Source: UBA1535 sp964371035
GTDB lineage: Bacteria > Bacillota > Clostridia > Tissierellales > Sedimentibacteraceae
Direction: 5' to 3'
NCBI GenBank assembly: GCA_964371035.1
Contig: CAYJLG010000013.1
Coordinates: 4,351-68,350 of the forward strand
DNA length: 64,000 nt
Below the pieces are notes generated by a model, which saw only the letters and a program-made list of their open reading frames with translations, was not told the DNA's origin and made no database searches. Position numbers and translations under genes: made by a program. Positions 53,459 through 63,200 of this stretch are shown here, piece by piece. Every line of letters begins with the position of its first letter. Position 1 is the first letter of the stretch.

Positions 53459-54820
53459 TTAATTTACAAGTCTATTTACCCATAATTCTTTTCGATACAC
53501 ATAATATCCATATATACATACAAACCAATTACTTAAAGACATTGAAATCCATATTCCTATTTCTTCAAAATCAGTAAAATATTTAAACAACAATATCATA
53601 GGAATTCTCGTAAACCACAAACGAGCAATCTCCATAAACATTGAATATTTTGTTTTGCCCGAACCTTGGAACAATCCTTGAAATGCACTGAAAATTCCGA
53701 GCATTGGAAGCGACACCGAAATTATTAGCAAATAGTCTATCCCTTGATCAATGACTGCAAGATCATCTTTAGACTGCATGAAGAAATTAACAATTGGAAC
53801 TCTAAAAAACAAAATAATGAAAAATCCGAAAATACCTACTAGGCTTGTCAATACACAAGCTTTTTTAAAACATTCTCGCGCTCTTGATATGTTAGATGCA
53901 CCCAAGTTTTGCCCTACAATTGCAACTATGGATGTACCTATTCCCATAGAAGGTTGAACAACAAGCGACACTACTCTGTTTACAAGTGAATATGCAGCCA
54001 TAGTAGCTGTACTGTAAGACACTACAAAGAAATTAAGTGCCAAAAATCCAAAAGCCGCACCAGATTGTCCCACTGTTGAAGGAATCGCAACTTTCATGCT
54101 ATTGATTATAATATCTTTGTTAAATCTGAAGTTTTTAAAATCAGGTTTTATCATGCTTTTATCGCTATTTAACAATATTATCATTCCTCCGACGCCGAGC
54201 AACATTTTAGAAATAACAGTAGCCCAAGCCGCACCAGCTACACCCATATCAAACGTAAACATTAAAATTGGATCCAAAATTATATTAGTTATTGCACTTA
54301 TCCCACTCAATACAGTTGGCAATACTGTGTTGCCTTGAGAGCTCATGATAGCATTAAAAAATGCAAACATAAACATAAACGGCAAATCTAAAATAGTAAT
54401 ACGCAAATATAAGTTGCCAAAATAAATCAAATCTTCTTCAATTTGCATGAATTTAAGCAGATGCTCGGTCGTAAAAAAACCAATAAATGCAAGCACTACT
54501 CCTATCAAGGTAGAAAACACTAGCAATTGACTTGCGTATTTATTAGCTTTTTCATATTCTTTCGAACCTATGAGTTGAGACAATATAGATATTCCCGCAA
54601 CAGAAAAACCAAGCCCTATAGTTACAAGCAAATGGTTAATAGTTGAAACAAATGATGTTGCTGCAAATTCAACTGAACCGAGCGAGCTAATGAAAACTCC
54701 ATCAACTAAATTATATAAAGTTTGTATAAAATTATTGATCATTATCGGCAATGCAAGTGAAATTATAGCTTTATACATATTGCCACTAATTATCAATTCT
54801 CTTTTTTTATTAAGATTCAT
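53459..54820 (-). CDS. MATE family exporter (third of three)
   Basis: A 453-residue twelve-helix MATE transporter (IISLALPIMINNFIQTLYNL, VDGVFISSLG; second half VAIPSTVGQSGAAFGFLAL). It lies 77 nt downstream of the DUF4438 gene in the same direction, across a hairpin with a poor T tail (54846-54878), so partial read-through is possible. The substrate is unknown. The three MATE genes in the window are clearly different from each other. Confidence 0.9.
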   Translation of the reverse strand: MNLNKKRELIISGNMYKAIISLALPIMINNFIQTLYNLVDGVFISSLGSVEFAATSFVSTINHLLVTIGLGFSVAGISILSQLIGSKEYEKANKYASQLLVFSTLIGVVLAFIGFFTTEHLLKFMQIEEDLIYFGNLYLRITILDLPFMFMFAFFNAIMSSQGNTVLPTVLSGISAITNIILDPILMFTFDMGVAGAAWATVISKMLLGVGGMIILLNSDKSMIKPDFKNFRFNKDIIINSMKVAIPSTVGQSGAAFGFLALNFFVVSYSTATMAAYSLVNRVVSLVVQPSMGIGTSIVAIVGQNLGASNISRARECFKKACVLTSLVGIFGFFIILFFRVPIVNFFMQSKDDLAVIDQGIDYLLIISVSLPMLGIFSAFQGLFQGSGKTKYSMFMEIARLWFTRIPMILLFKYFTDFEEIGIWISMSLSNWFVCIYGYYVYRKELWVNRLVN

Positions 54821-54845
54821 ATTATTCTCCGAAAGAAACCAAATA

Positions 54846-54878
54846 GAGCAGATGTTTAAATCAACAATTCATCTGCTC
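54846..54878 (-). terminator. Hairpin after the DUF4438 gene, weak terminator
   Basis: GAGCAGATG pairs perfectly with CATCTGCTC around a 15-nt loop, but the following minus-strand sequence is only moderately T-rich. Confidence 0.5.
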
Positions 54879-54897
54879 ATCCCTTGCTTTTTATTAA

Positions 54898-55749
54898 CTA
54901 CAAAAACATATCTGCTAAGTTAGCTTTTTTATCTATAAAAGGTTTAATAAAATCTTTCTTACATGACATCAAAGTAGTCACTCCAGGCCCATGTCCGCCC
55001 ATTATGCAGTCACTATGTATAACTACGCCAATAGTTATTGCTCCTGTTAGTTGAGTTCTAACAAAGCTAGTTTCTGCGTCTACAATTGCTACTATATCCC
55101 CAAATCTAATATCAGACAGATCAAATTTTTCAACAATTTCTTTGCTAAATAGAGTAATATCATAATCTCCATTTACAGTTCCAGAACCTAACCCAGATCC
55201 CATTATCTCAGCAGGTACAATTTTTGAAACACCAATCTCTAATCTTCCATCAATTTCTTTTATATTCATTTTTTCAAGAAGTTCTGGACTCAAACTTCTT
55301 AAATTGATTTCAGCATAATCTGTTAACTTAAGTCCTAAGCCATAACCTTTGACTTGAATTTTATCGCCAATACACATTTTTTCTTTATCTTCATCAGAAA
55401 AGTGTACCATAGTATGCTCGCATCCGCCATGTTTTCCCGTAACAATACCTTTTGCACCTTTTGCATCGCCACTCATAACGATTGCTTCATTCCCGATACA
55501 ACTATAACTGCTATAAGCTTCGTTATAGCTATCATTAGTGTTTCTTGTAGATACTCCAGGCTCCAAATGATCCGCAGACCAGCCAGTAGCCAAATCACCT
55601 ATTTTGGCATTATACGTAATACCACCTGTTCCCACTAAGAATTCTACTTTTCCATCTAAATTTGTTCTTCCACTCAAGCGAAACTTCGGATGACATACTT
55701 CTCCCATCACTGAAATTTTAGGAATCTTATCTACATTAGTTTTTAACAT
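54898..55749 (-). CDS. DUF4438 domain protein linked to glycine reductase
   Basis: A 283-residue protein that matches what I recall of the uncharacterised DUF4438 family. It is soluble with no signal peptide. Conserved-looking glycine-rich motifs are VGTGGITYNAKIGD, GDAKGAKGIVTGKHGGCEHTM, MGSGLGSGTVNGDYDI and SDCIMGGHGPGVTTLMSCK. The C-terminal His/Cys-rich loop (HSDCIMGGHGPG) could bind metal or be catalytic. No function is established. It follows grdD in the same direction but has its own promoter and is separated by a terminator. Such genes are often reported near grd or prd clusters in amino-acid fermenters (from memory), which suggests a role around reductase metabolism. Confidence 0.75.
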   Translation of the reverse strand: MLKTNVDKIPKISVMGEVCHPKFRLSGRTNLDGKVEFLVGTGGITYNAKIGDLATGWSADHLEPGVSTRNTNDSYNEAYSSYSCIGNEAIVMSGDAKGAKGIVTGKHGGCEHTMVHFSDEDKEKMCIGDKIQVKGYGLGLKLTDYAEINLRSLSPELLEKMNIKEIDGRLEIGVSKIVPAEIMGSGLGSGTVNGDYDITLFSKEIVEKFDLSDIRFGDIVAIVDAETSFVRTQLTGAITIGVVIHSDCIMGGHGPGVTTLMSCKKDFIKPFIDKKANLADMFL

Positions 55750-55789
55750 TGAAATACCTCTTTCTTTTGATTAAGTATAATACTATCTA

Positions 55790-55818
55790 ATTATACTGCT
55801 AATAGTTAAAAGTAGCAA
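55790..55818 (-). promoter_or_regulatory. Promoter of the DUF4438 gene
   Basis: Minus-strand TTGCTA (55818-55813), 17-bp spacer, perfect TATAAT (55795-55790). Confidence 0.7.
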
Positions 55819-55842
55819 GTAGTTTGTGAAAGTCGCATTTAA

Positions 55843-55882
55843 TCAAAAAAAAGCGTTGTAATTTAAATAATTTACAACGCTT
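55843..55882 (-). terminator. Terminator at the end of the grd operon
   Basis: AAGCGTTGTAAA pairs with TTTACAACGCTT, followed by T8 in the grdD direction. Confidence 0.9.
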
Positions 55883-55899
55883 AATCAATATATATTTTT

Positions 55900-57072
55900 T
55901 TAACAATCCAATTGTTCTTTAGAAACATATCCTGCTTCTACTAATTTTTCAATTGCAGTTTTAAGTTTTGCTTCGTTTACCAAAACTATAGGTCCTGTAC
56001 AACCCATTCCGCTTTCAGCATATATACCTTTTTTCCAAAGTACTTGAACAGCATCTTCAAGATCCATTATTTCAATACCTGAAATTTGTCCAGTAACTAC
56101 TTCTTTTGGTGGAGCAACAACTTCTTCTTCGCTAGCCGCTTCTTTTTTAGTAGGTTTTAACCCTTTTAATATATCATCAAGCTTAGCTTTTTTTACTTTA
56201 GCAAATTCTTCTTTTGCTATTGCAAGAACATTGCCTCTAACAAGTTCAGCAGCATACTTAATCGCTCCTTCAACTACAGGAACTCCTGATGCTCTTGATA
56301 TGATCATGATTATCTTATCAAAGTTTTCGCCGATTCCTGGTCCATATCCATATCCAACTGCCTCATACGAGCCACCTGTAGAATACGAAGAAAACATCTT
56401 CATCATTATATTTCCTGTCAAAGAATCCATTACCATAACGTCTGCAGTTCCCATGATAAGGTCATTGCCTCTTACAACAACACCGCCATCTGCTCTTTTA
56501 GATTCTGCAAAGTTTATGTCATATCCATTTTCTTGAAGTTTTTTAAGTGCTATCTCTACTTGTCTTGCACCATCTACGTTCAAAATCGCAACAGTAGGTT
56601 TTTTAATACCGCAAGCTTTAGCAGTTATTATTCCATAGATAGCATTTTTAACCATGCCTTCAATCCTATCTGTAGAAGAAGTTCCTGTAGTTGTAGCTAT
56701 ATACATCTCTTTTCCTTGAGCAGGAGTCACTACTCTACCTACCGTAGAAACTCCTATTGGGAATGGATAGTGCATAGTTACAGCTGCATCAATTTCTTTA
56801 TTTGAAAGAAGTTCTTCCATCATTTTATGTGATTCTTCTTCTGTAGAAACTTGAGCAAGTTTTACGCCTTCATCGGCTTTAGTGCCTATAACGGTAACAT
56901 CAATATTTGATTTTAAAGCATTTACAGCAGCCTTAACAGCATTATCTTCTCCAAGTTCACTTCCAAGGGCTGTTATACCAATATTTGGTTTTTTGCCATA
57001 AGAACCTGTTTCAAGAGTATCTGCAAGTTCTGAAAATACTTTGCCTATTATTTTTTTTACTTGTTCTGACAT
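55900..57072 (-). CDS. grdD: Glycine/sarcosine/betaine reductase complex C, alpha subunit
   Basis: A 390-residue GrdD, part of component C, which converts the carboxymethyl-selenoether on GrdA into an acetyl thioester and then acetyl phosphate. The N-terminus GKKPNIGITALGSELGEDNAV and the phosphate-binding-like YGYGPGIGENFDKIIMI segment place it with the PlsX/phosphotransacetylase-like fold. The conserved cysteine in ESGMGCTGPIVLV falls at about residue 358, as expected for the thiol that accepts the acetyl group. A Lys/Glu-rich linker precedes it. 11 nt after grdC. Confidence 0.96.
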   Translation of the reverse strand: MSEQVKKIIGKVFSELADTLETGSYGKKPNIGITALGSELGEDNAVKAAVNALKSNIDVTVIGTKADEGVKLAQVSTEEESHKMMEELLSNKEIDAAVTMHYPFPIGVSTVGRVVTPAQGKEMYIATTTGTSSTDRIEGMVKNAIYGIITAKACGIKKPTVAILNVDGARQVEIALKKLQENGYDINFAESKRADGGVVVRGNDLIMGTADVMVMDSLTGNIMMKMFSSYSTGGSYEAVGYGYGPGIGENFDKIIMIISRASGVPVVEGAIKYAAELVRGNVLAIAKEEFAKVKKAKLDDILKGLKPTKKEAASEEEVVAPPKEVVTGQISGIEIMDLEDAVQVLWKKGIYAESGMGCTGPIVLVNEAKLKTAIEKLVEAGYVSKEQLDC

Positions 57073-57083
57073 TTATATCACTC

Positions 57084-58622
57084 CTATTTCGTTAAAAGAT
57101 TTGAAGCGAAATCTCTAAGTGCCTCTGCGATTAATCCTTTGATTTGATCTTCTGAAACACCGCTTGCAACAGATGATTGATTTGCGCCTTTGTTAGCTTC
57201 AACCAAGAAAGAAATACCATCAAATAAGTTAGTCATTCTTCCTAAGAATAAACTACCTTTACCGATAATCATAGCTCTCTTTGTTTCTCCTGCAAGTATT
57301 TCTTCTCTTGCAAAACCTAAGTAAGGAACTCCTGAAGGTATGTGACCTTGAGTTGGAGCCCAACCTGGCATACCATACTTACTTCCAAAAGTCGCCACAT
57401 CAGCTTTTTCAAGTTCTCCTCTTTTAACAGCTAAAGCAGCAATCATTTTATAGTTAGATGCTGGAACATCACCTGCACCTGCTGGTTTTGTAATATCAGG
57501 ATTTTGCATTTCTGCAGAATATTTATCAATATCAGTGATTTTTAATCCTGCTTTATCTAATGCTTCTGTTACTAGTGAGCTAATAACTGCTTGAGGCGAT
57601 GAGCCTGTTCCAACTGCATGCTTTCCTACAACGCTAGTAATAAATTCAGGGCTAATTCCATCATTTTCACTTACTAACACTGCAAATCCACCAACACAGT
57701 CTTCAAGTATCGGAATGTTTTTCTTAATATGATCTTTTCCGTTCATACCTAATTTTGCAGTAGAACCACCTGCACAAACTACAACATTCTTAAATACTCC
57801 TGCTTGAACTAAAGCTGCAGCATGAATTATTGAATGAGCTGGAGCAGCACAGAATCCTCTTACGTCTGAACCTGTTGCATTAACAAATCCAACAACTTCA
57901 GCACAAGCTTTAGCAAAATTGCCACCGCCTCTTTGGTTCATATCTCCACAAGCTTCTTCACTACACTCTATAACATACTCTATAGATTCTTTATCTATAC
58001 CATTTTTATCAACTAAGTTGATTAAAGTCAAAACATTAGATGCTTTTGAAACTAAGTTTTCAAACATAACGTGTGCAGATAAATTTTCATCTATATCGTG
58101 TGCTCTTTTTACACAACCAATAATTTTTCCATCATGATATAATGCTTCAGCATGTTCGTTATCAATAGAAAAATTAATGTCTTCTAGTGCGATACCTTCT
58201 TTGATTTGAGCTGCATAATCTTTTAATACTGCATGAGCTTCATATGCTTTTTTTGCTTCAGCTGCGAAACTTTTTTCAAGTTTAACAAGATCAAATGCAT
58301 CACAGATTTGAATCATCGCAATAAATTCATTTTGTGGGAAAATTTCACCAAATTTTCCATCTCTTGTAGCACCTTCCATTTTTTGTTCAAACCAAGGTTC
58401 AGCTACTTTTCCAAGATCAGCTGGAGTCATGTTTCCTATATATGTTTGGTTTGGAGCATAAGTTACAACATCTTCATAGCTTCTTAAATTTGAAGGTACT
58501 TGTTTTAAATAATCTGAGTTAGGATTAACTCTTTTTTCTGTAGTTTGAGTAGTTCCTTGATGTAAAACCATGTCGGGAGTATGGATTAAAGCATATCCCG
58601 TAGCTTTTAAAACACTGTTCAT
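57084..58622 (-). CDS. grdC: Glycine/sarcosine/betaine reductase complex C, beta subunit
   Basis: A 512-residue GrdC related to ketoacyl synthase III-type thiolases (LVQAGVFKNVVVCAGGST, TGSSPQAVISSLVTEALDKA). With GrdD it forms component C, where the ketene-like acetyl group is transferred. AGGAGG lies before the ATG. It starts a second segment of the grd operon, after a terminator hairpin that separates it from grdA. A 12-bp palindrome TTAAGGCCTTAA lies in its leader at 58642-58653. Confidence 0.95.
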   Translation of the reverse strand: MNSVLKATGYALIHTPDMVLHQGTTQTTEKRVNPNSDYLKQVPSNLRSYEDVVTYAPNQTYIGNMTPADLGKVAEPWFEQKMEGATRDGKFGEIFPQNEFIAMIQICDAFDLVKLEKSFAAEAKKAYEAHAVLKDYAAQIKEGIALEDINFSIDNEHAEALYHDGKIIGCVKRAHDIDENLSAHVMFENLVSKASNVLTLINLVDKNGIDKESIEYVIECSEEACGDMNQRGGGNFAKACAEVVGFVNATGSDVRGFCAAPAHSIIHAAALVQAGVFKNVVVCAGGSTAKLGMNGKDHIKKNIPILEDCVGGFAVLVSENDGISPEFITSVVGKHAVGTGSSPQAVISSLVTEALDKAGLKITDIDKYSAEMQNPDITKPAGAGDVPASNYKMIAALAVKRGELEKADVATFGSKYGMPGWAPTQGHIPSGVPYLGFAREEILAGETKRAMIIGKGSLFLGRMTNLFDGISFLVEANKGANQSSVASGVSEDQIKGLIAEALRDFASNLLTK

Positions 58623-58698
58623 TTTTTCCTCCTAATGTTTGTTAAGGCCTTAATAGTGTGATTAATTCACTCTATTATTTAATTTTGGTATATTTTAC

Positions 58699-58726
58699 AA
58701 AAAAGGTGATAAACATCACCTTTTTT
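58699..58726 (-). terminator. Terminator between grdA and grdC
   Basis: AAAAAAGGTGAT-N4-ATCACCTTTTTT, a perfect hairpin with T6 in both directions, lying within the grd operon. Confidence 0.85.
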
Positions 58727-58737
58727 GATTTATTTAA

Positions 58738-59208
58738 TTAAAATTTGCAAAATTGTGATCTGATAGAAGACATTTCTGAAATTATATCATCAACATCAAT
58801 AACCATTTCCATCATACTAACTTGCTCATCATAGATAGCCTCATCAACTTCATTTTTGATTTCTGGCTCGCAAACATGAAATACACGAAGTCCTAACTGG
58901 ACTCCTGTCAATGGACCTGCAAAAGTAGGATCACCGTTTGTCACAGTTTCAGCAGCTAAGCCTGACGCTTCGCCTTCAGCAGCACCTAATACTACTACCA
59001 TATTTTCTGCTCCGTGAGTTTCAGTTAATTCCTTTACTCTCTTTTGATTTTCCAAATCCATTGCTCCTGCGGCAGTTCAGACAAAGCATTCTGTAGATGA
59101 GAATACTACGTCCGCGCCTGCTGATTTAACACATTCTTCAATAGCAGGTCCCGGAATTCCGTCTCTGTCGCCTATGATGATAACTTTTTTACCATTTAAT
59201 AAGCTCAT
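58738..59208 (-). CDS. grdA: Glycine reductase selenoprotein A (Sec at codon 44)
   Basis: The 156-residue selenoprotein A that carries the carboxymethyl group between components B and C and is recycled by thioredoxin. The ATG at 59208 (MSLLNGKKVIIIGDRDGIPG) reads into an in-frame TGA at 59079-59077, codon 44, in the context CFV-U-TAAGAMDLENQ. This is exactly the known selenocysteine position, so TGA is Sec and not a stop. A short hairpin with a GG loop (TGC/GCA) just after the TGA may be the SECIS. Annotation software would wrongly start this gene at the internal ATG (59061). Confidence 0.97.
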
Positions 59209-59248
59209 TTTTTCCTCCTAATTTTAATTTCTTTACCTAATTTATATA

Positions 59249-59566
59249 TTATATATATTTTTGAATCATTGCTTCTACAGCTTCTGGAGTAGCATCTTCT
59301 TTGATTAACTCTTCGATCTTTTCTCCGCCCTTGTAGATAGCAACAACAGGTAAGCCTAATATTTTTTGTCCTATAGCAAGTCTTCTTGCTTTAGAAGTAT
59401 TTAATGCAGTAAATTTCATCTGTCCATCATATTTTTCAGCAAATCCGTGTACGTGTGGCATTAAAGCTTGGCAAGGTACACATCCATCACCATAAAAATC
59501 TACTAAAATATGTCCTTCTGACTGTAAAACTTCTGCTTCAAAATTATCTTTGTTTAATTCTAACAT
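59249..59566 (-). CDS. trxA: Glycine reductase-associated thioredoxin
   Basis: A 105-residue thioredoxin with the variant active site GCVPC (DGCVPCQALMPHV) instead of WCGPC, as described for thioredoxins of glycine-reducing Clostridia. It reduces the mixed selenide-sulfide of GrdA after each turnover. The cis-Pro segment is LGLPVVAIYKGGE. Lies between trxB and grdA. Confidence 0.95.
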   Translation of the reverse strand: MLELNKDNFEAEVLQSEGHILVDFYGDGCVPCQALMPHVHGFAEKYDGQMKFTALNTSKARRLAIGQKILGLPVVAIYKGGEKIEELIKEDATPEAVEAMIQKYI

Positions 59567-59595
59567 TTTTATAATCCTCCTAAAAGAAATATTTT

Positions 59596-60534
59596 TTATT
59601 CAGCATGTTCGATGTATTTTTCTGCTTGTACAGCAGCAATAGCACCATCTGCAGTAGCAGTAACAACTTGTCTTAAAGATTTAACTCTAACATCACCTGC
59701 TACAAATACACCAGGAATATTAGTTTTCATATCTTCGCCTGATACTACATATCCACCTTCAAGAGTTATAATGTCTTTGAACAAGTCTGTTTTTGGGATG
59801 TATCCAACAAATCCGAATAGACCAAACATTCCATCGTCTTCATCAGCTAAAATCTCAGTTACTTCACCTGTTTTAACATTTTTAACTTTCATAGAACCCA
59901 TGATTCCGTCACCGTTAACTTCTTCAACAACAGTATCCCACATAAATTCTATTTTAGGATGTGCAAAAGCTTTTTCTTGAATAGATTTAGCAGCTCTTAA
60001 TTCATCTCTTCTATGTACAATTGTTACTTTTCTTGCAAATTTTGCAAGATACATAGCTTCTTCTACTGCTGTGTCTCCACCACCTACTACATAAACTTCA
60101 AAATCTTCGAAGAATGCAGCATCACAAGTCGCACAATAAGAAATACCTTTACCTATAAAGTCTTTCTCATTTACACAACCAATTGGTCTTGGAGAAGCAC
60201 CAGTTGCAATGATTACAGTTTTTCCTCTGTATTCACCTTTTTTACCTTTTAAAACTTTTTCAGCTCCATCAAGGTTAACTTCAAGTATATCATCATATAC
60301 TCTTTCAGTTCCAAAGTGCTCAGCTTGTTTAGCCATTCTCTCTACTAAAGTAGGTCCTGACTCTCCTTCTAAGCATCCTGGATAGTTTTCTATCTCTGAT
60401 GTTAATACGATTTGTCCACCATCTTTATCTCTTTCTAAAAGCAAAACGCTAAGTCTTGCTCTTCCTGCATAAAGAGCAGCAGAAAGACCTGCAGGTCCTG
60501 CACCGATAATTACTACATCATATAATTTGCTCAT
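59596..60534 (-). CDS. trxB: Thioredoxin reductase
   Basis: A 312-residue FAD/NADPH pyridine nucleotide-disulfide oxidoreductase. The FAD site is VVIIGAGPAGLSAALYAGRA, the redox disulfide is CATC (SYCATCDAAFF), the NADPH site is VYVVGGGDTAVEEAMYLA and the C-terminal FAD motif is GVFVAGDVRVKSLRQVV. It feeds electrons to the adjacent trxA and so to glycine reductase. Confidence 0.97.
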   Translation of the reverse strand: MSKLYDVVIIGAGPAGLSAALYAGRARLSVLLLERDKDGGQIVLTSEIENYPGCLEGESGPTLVERMAKQAEHFGTERVYDDILEVNLDGAEKVLKGKKGEYRGKTVIIATGASPRPIGCVNEKDFIGKGISYCATCDAAFFEDFEVYVVGGGDTAVEEAMYLAKFARKVTIVHRRDELRAAKSIQEKAFAHPKIEFMWDTVVEEVNGDGIMGSMKVKNVKTGEVTEILADEDDGMFGLFGFVGYIPKTDLFKDIITLEGGYVVSGEDMKTNIPGVFVAGDVRVKSLRQVVTATADGAIAAVQAEKYIEHAE

Positions 60535-60546
60535 TAATTGCCTCCA

Positions 60547-61851
60547 TTATTTATCAAACACTGTTTGACCATCAACTTCTGTTGTTAAAGCAACTAATGC
60601 TTTTTCAACTAAGTTTCTTCTTATTTCTTTTTCTTCTTCCATGCTTAAAGAAGGGTTTCCTAAAGGATGAGGTATAGCAACTGTAGGAACTATTCTGTTT
60701 GCTCCAACAGTTAAAGATATTGGCACTACTGTACACATATGAACTACAGGAATTCCAGCTCTTTCAATTTCTTTTACCATCGTTGCACCGCAACGAGTAC
60801 AAGTGCCTCAGGTCGATGTAAGTATAACTGCATCTACCTTATCAGCTAAAAGTTCCTTAGAAAATTCTTCAGCAAATTGCTTAGAGCTTGCAACTGCAGT
60901 TCCGTTTCCTACTGTTGAGTAGAAATAGTTATGTAAAGAACCAATTTTGCCTTGCTTTTCAAATTCTCTTAAAATATCTACAGGTATAACTCTATCTGAA
61001 TCATCATTAGCATATACTGGGTCATATCCACCGTGTGCAGTTTCATGATCAGCTGATGTTAAATCATCAAATCCTGTTAAATCGTACTTTCCGTACTTAG
61101 AAGCTGATGAAGATTCTATTCTATCAGGGTTTCCTTTTGGCACAGTACCACCTGATGTTACTATAGCAATCTTAGCTTTAGTAATATCTTTTACTGCTTT
61201 GTTTGGTTCTACTCTATCAAAATCAGGCATTGGGAATTCAGTAACAAATTCTTTTCCTGCTAATTTGTTAAGAAGCATATTTATAGCTCTCTTAGAACCT
61301 CTTTCTTGTTCAAAGAAGTTAACTCTTACGCCTGTTGGTAAGTAACCTTCTTCAGCAGATGCACCAATTTTTTCTTTGTTAGCTAATTTTAATGCTAAAG
61401 GAGCCATTTTCTTAACTGCATCTCTCATACCAGCAGCACTGTTCTTAGTTTCAACTATGTATAGTTTAGTCTTGAACATATCTGCTCCTGGATTTTCTTT
61501 GTACATTCCAGTAAGTACAGGAATATTTAATTCTTGTAATACAGCATCAGCTATAGTACCACAAGCAACTCCGTATCTTCCTGCGTTAAATGCAGGTCCA
61601 GCGATAAATATATCAGGATTTAACTCCTTAATCATCGCCATAACTTCTGCTTTAGCTTTATCTAAATTTTCATTGAAGTATGAGTCACCACAAACTATTG
61701 TTGCAACTACTTCAGCTTTTCCAGCAAATTCTGCGTTGAAAGCAAGACCTGGGCCTACAGGACCTTGTCTAAGCTCTGCAGGTATGTGAGCCATTTCTTC
61801 TCCACCTACTTGAGCAAAAAATTGATTAATATATTGAACTACTTTAATCAT
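60547..61851 (-). CDS. grdB: Glycine reductase complex B gamma subunit, selenoprotein (Sec at codon 348)
   Basis: A 434-residue selenoprotein that, with GrdE, activates glycine and transfers a carboxymethyl group to GrdA. The in-frame TGA (60810-60808, codon 348) lies in LTST-U-GTCTRCGATMVKE, the conserved GrdB Sec motif, and is followed after 12 nt by a strong hairpin. The upstream part (347 residues) and the downstream part (continuing to FDK) are both typical of GrdB, so this is one gene read through by Sec insertion and not two fragments. Confidence 0.97.
60781..60810 (-). promoter_or_regulatory. bSECIS hairpin of grdB
   Basis: CGTTGC-GGT-GCAACG forms a perfect 6-bp stem with a GGU loop, beginning 12 nt after the UGA codon. 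This matches the size and position of bacterial SECIS elements bound by SelB. Confidence 0.75.
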
Positions 61852-61868
61852 CTAACACACCACCTTTC

Positions 61869-63149
61869 TTATCTCGCGCTTAATCTATTGAATCCTAATT
61901 CGTTTGTAGCTCCTGTTATAACCTGAAGCTCAGCAACTATAGATCCATCTTTTTGTAATGAATGTTCGTTTCCACCTGCTATTACATTTACAACATCTAT
62001 GTGACCAATAACTTTGTCCATAGGAGGTAAAGTTATAACTTGGTTAGCATTTCCGCCAGTAACAACTGCATCTGCACTTGGATCAGAATCTGCAAGCGAT
62101 TGAGATTTTCCGTCTTGTCCTGCATACTCATCAGTGATTATAACAGTTTTAACACCTTTAGCTTCAACTTTTTTACAATTCATGATAAGGTCAGCATCAG
62201 GATTTCCAAAACCTTCTTGTGAAATTATAGCTCCGTCTAATCCTAAGAATTCAGCAAACTTAGCAGTAAAGTTTGATGATCTTTCTTTATCTGCAAGATA
62301 AACATTTTCGTTTGTAATGATAACTCCAACAAAATTTAATGTTTTTCCATGTTCTGCAAATAAATCTTCTATTACTGGATTATTTAAGTGGTGATAAGTA
62401 GTATTCTTATCACAAGCAGATACACAGTTACCACTTGCTATAGCTCCATCCATCATTTCTGTTGGATACATCATTGTTGTAAGAGTTTGCTTAGCATCAA
62501 CTCCATAAACATAAGTATCATGTAACAATCCTTGAGATTGTAACATTTGGATATAAGCTACTCTTGGTAACTCAGGGTACATTTTCATACCTTCTGTAAT
62601 AGATGGTGTTTCAAAAGTCTTAACTTCATCAGGAGTTGCAGTTTTTCCTAATTCACCTAGGTACATAGAAGCTTTATAGCCTGCAAATCTTACCGCTTTT
62701 TCATGATCGTGTTGCTTTAATCCATCAACTGGTTCACAAATCATTACTAAGTTGTTTAACTTAGAAAACGGTGTGTATTCTGCGCCAATTCCAGTCATAT
62801 CGATGATTCCTTCTTGGAATCCTACGATTTTACCTGTAGTAACTACAGCTGATCCTTTAAGTACATGGGTTCTACCTGAACCAACAGTTTCAACAGATGA
62901 AACCATTCCAGGGAACAATCCGCCATTACCTTCAACTTTAACTCTCGGTTCGATAACATCTTTAACAGGTGTTATACGAACGCTTTCACCTGGCTTTGCT
63001 ATTTCAAAGTCTACAGATTTAATGTTTTTGTCTTCTAAAACGATGTTTCTCAATTCTTCCTTGTTCACATAAATAACACCATTTTCTAACTTTGTTTCAT
63101 TAGCGAATTGCATGTCCTTAATGTGAATTAAGCCTAATTCTAACTTCAA
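61869..63149 (-). CDS. grdE: Glycine reductase complex component B, alpha/beta proprotein
   Basis: A 426-residue GrdE proprotein that is cleaved to give the beta and alpha subunits, the latter with an N-terminal pyruvoyl or carbonyl group that binds the amino group of glycine. The cleavage cysteine is in ASGNCVSACDKNTTYHHLNN, at residue 242, the position known for this family. It is glycine-type GrdE; no sarcosine (GrdG) or betaine (GrdI) paralogue is in the window. Confidence 0.96.
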   Translation of the reverse strand: MKLELGLIHIKDMQFANETKLENGVIYVNKEELRNIVLEDKNIKSVDFEIAKPGESVRITPVKDVIEPRVKVEGNGGLFPGMVSSVETVGSGRTHVLKGSAVVTTGKIVGFQEGIIDMTGIGAEYTPFSKLNNLVMICEPVDGLKQHDHEKAVRFAGYKASMYLGELGKTATPDEVKTFETPSITEGMKMYPELPRVAYIQMLQSQGLLHDTYVYGVDAKQTLTTMMYPTEMMDGAIASGNCVSACDKNTTYHHLNNPVIEDLFAEHGKTLNFVGVIITNENVYLADKERSSNFTAKFAEFLGLDGAIISQEGFGNPDADLIMNCKKVEAKGVKTVIITDEYAGQDGKSQSLADSDPSADAVVTGGNANQVITLPPMDKVIGHIDVVNVIAGGNEHSLQKDGSIVAELQVITGATNELGFNRLSAR

Positions 63150-63200
63150 AAAAAGTCACCTCCAAAAAATTTGTTTAATATATTTAAGATATAAATAAAT

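Noticed and set aside
60547..61851. grdB split into two genes or disrupted by a stop codon
   Set aside because: TGA is in the conserved Sec motif and followed by a SECIS-like hairpin.
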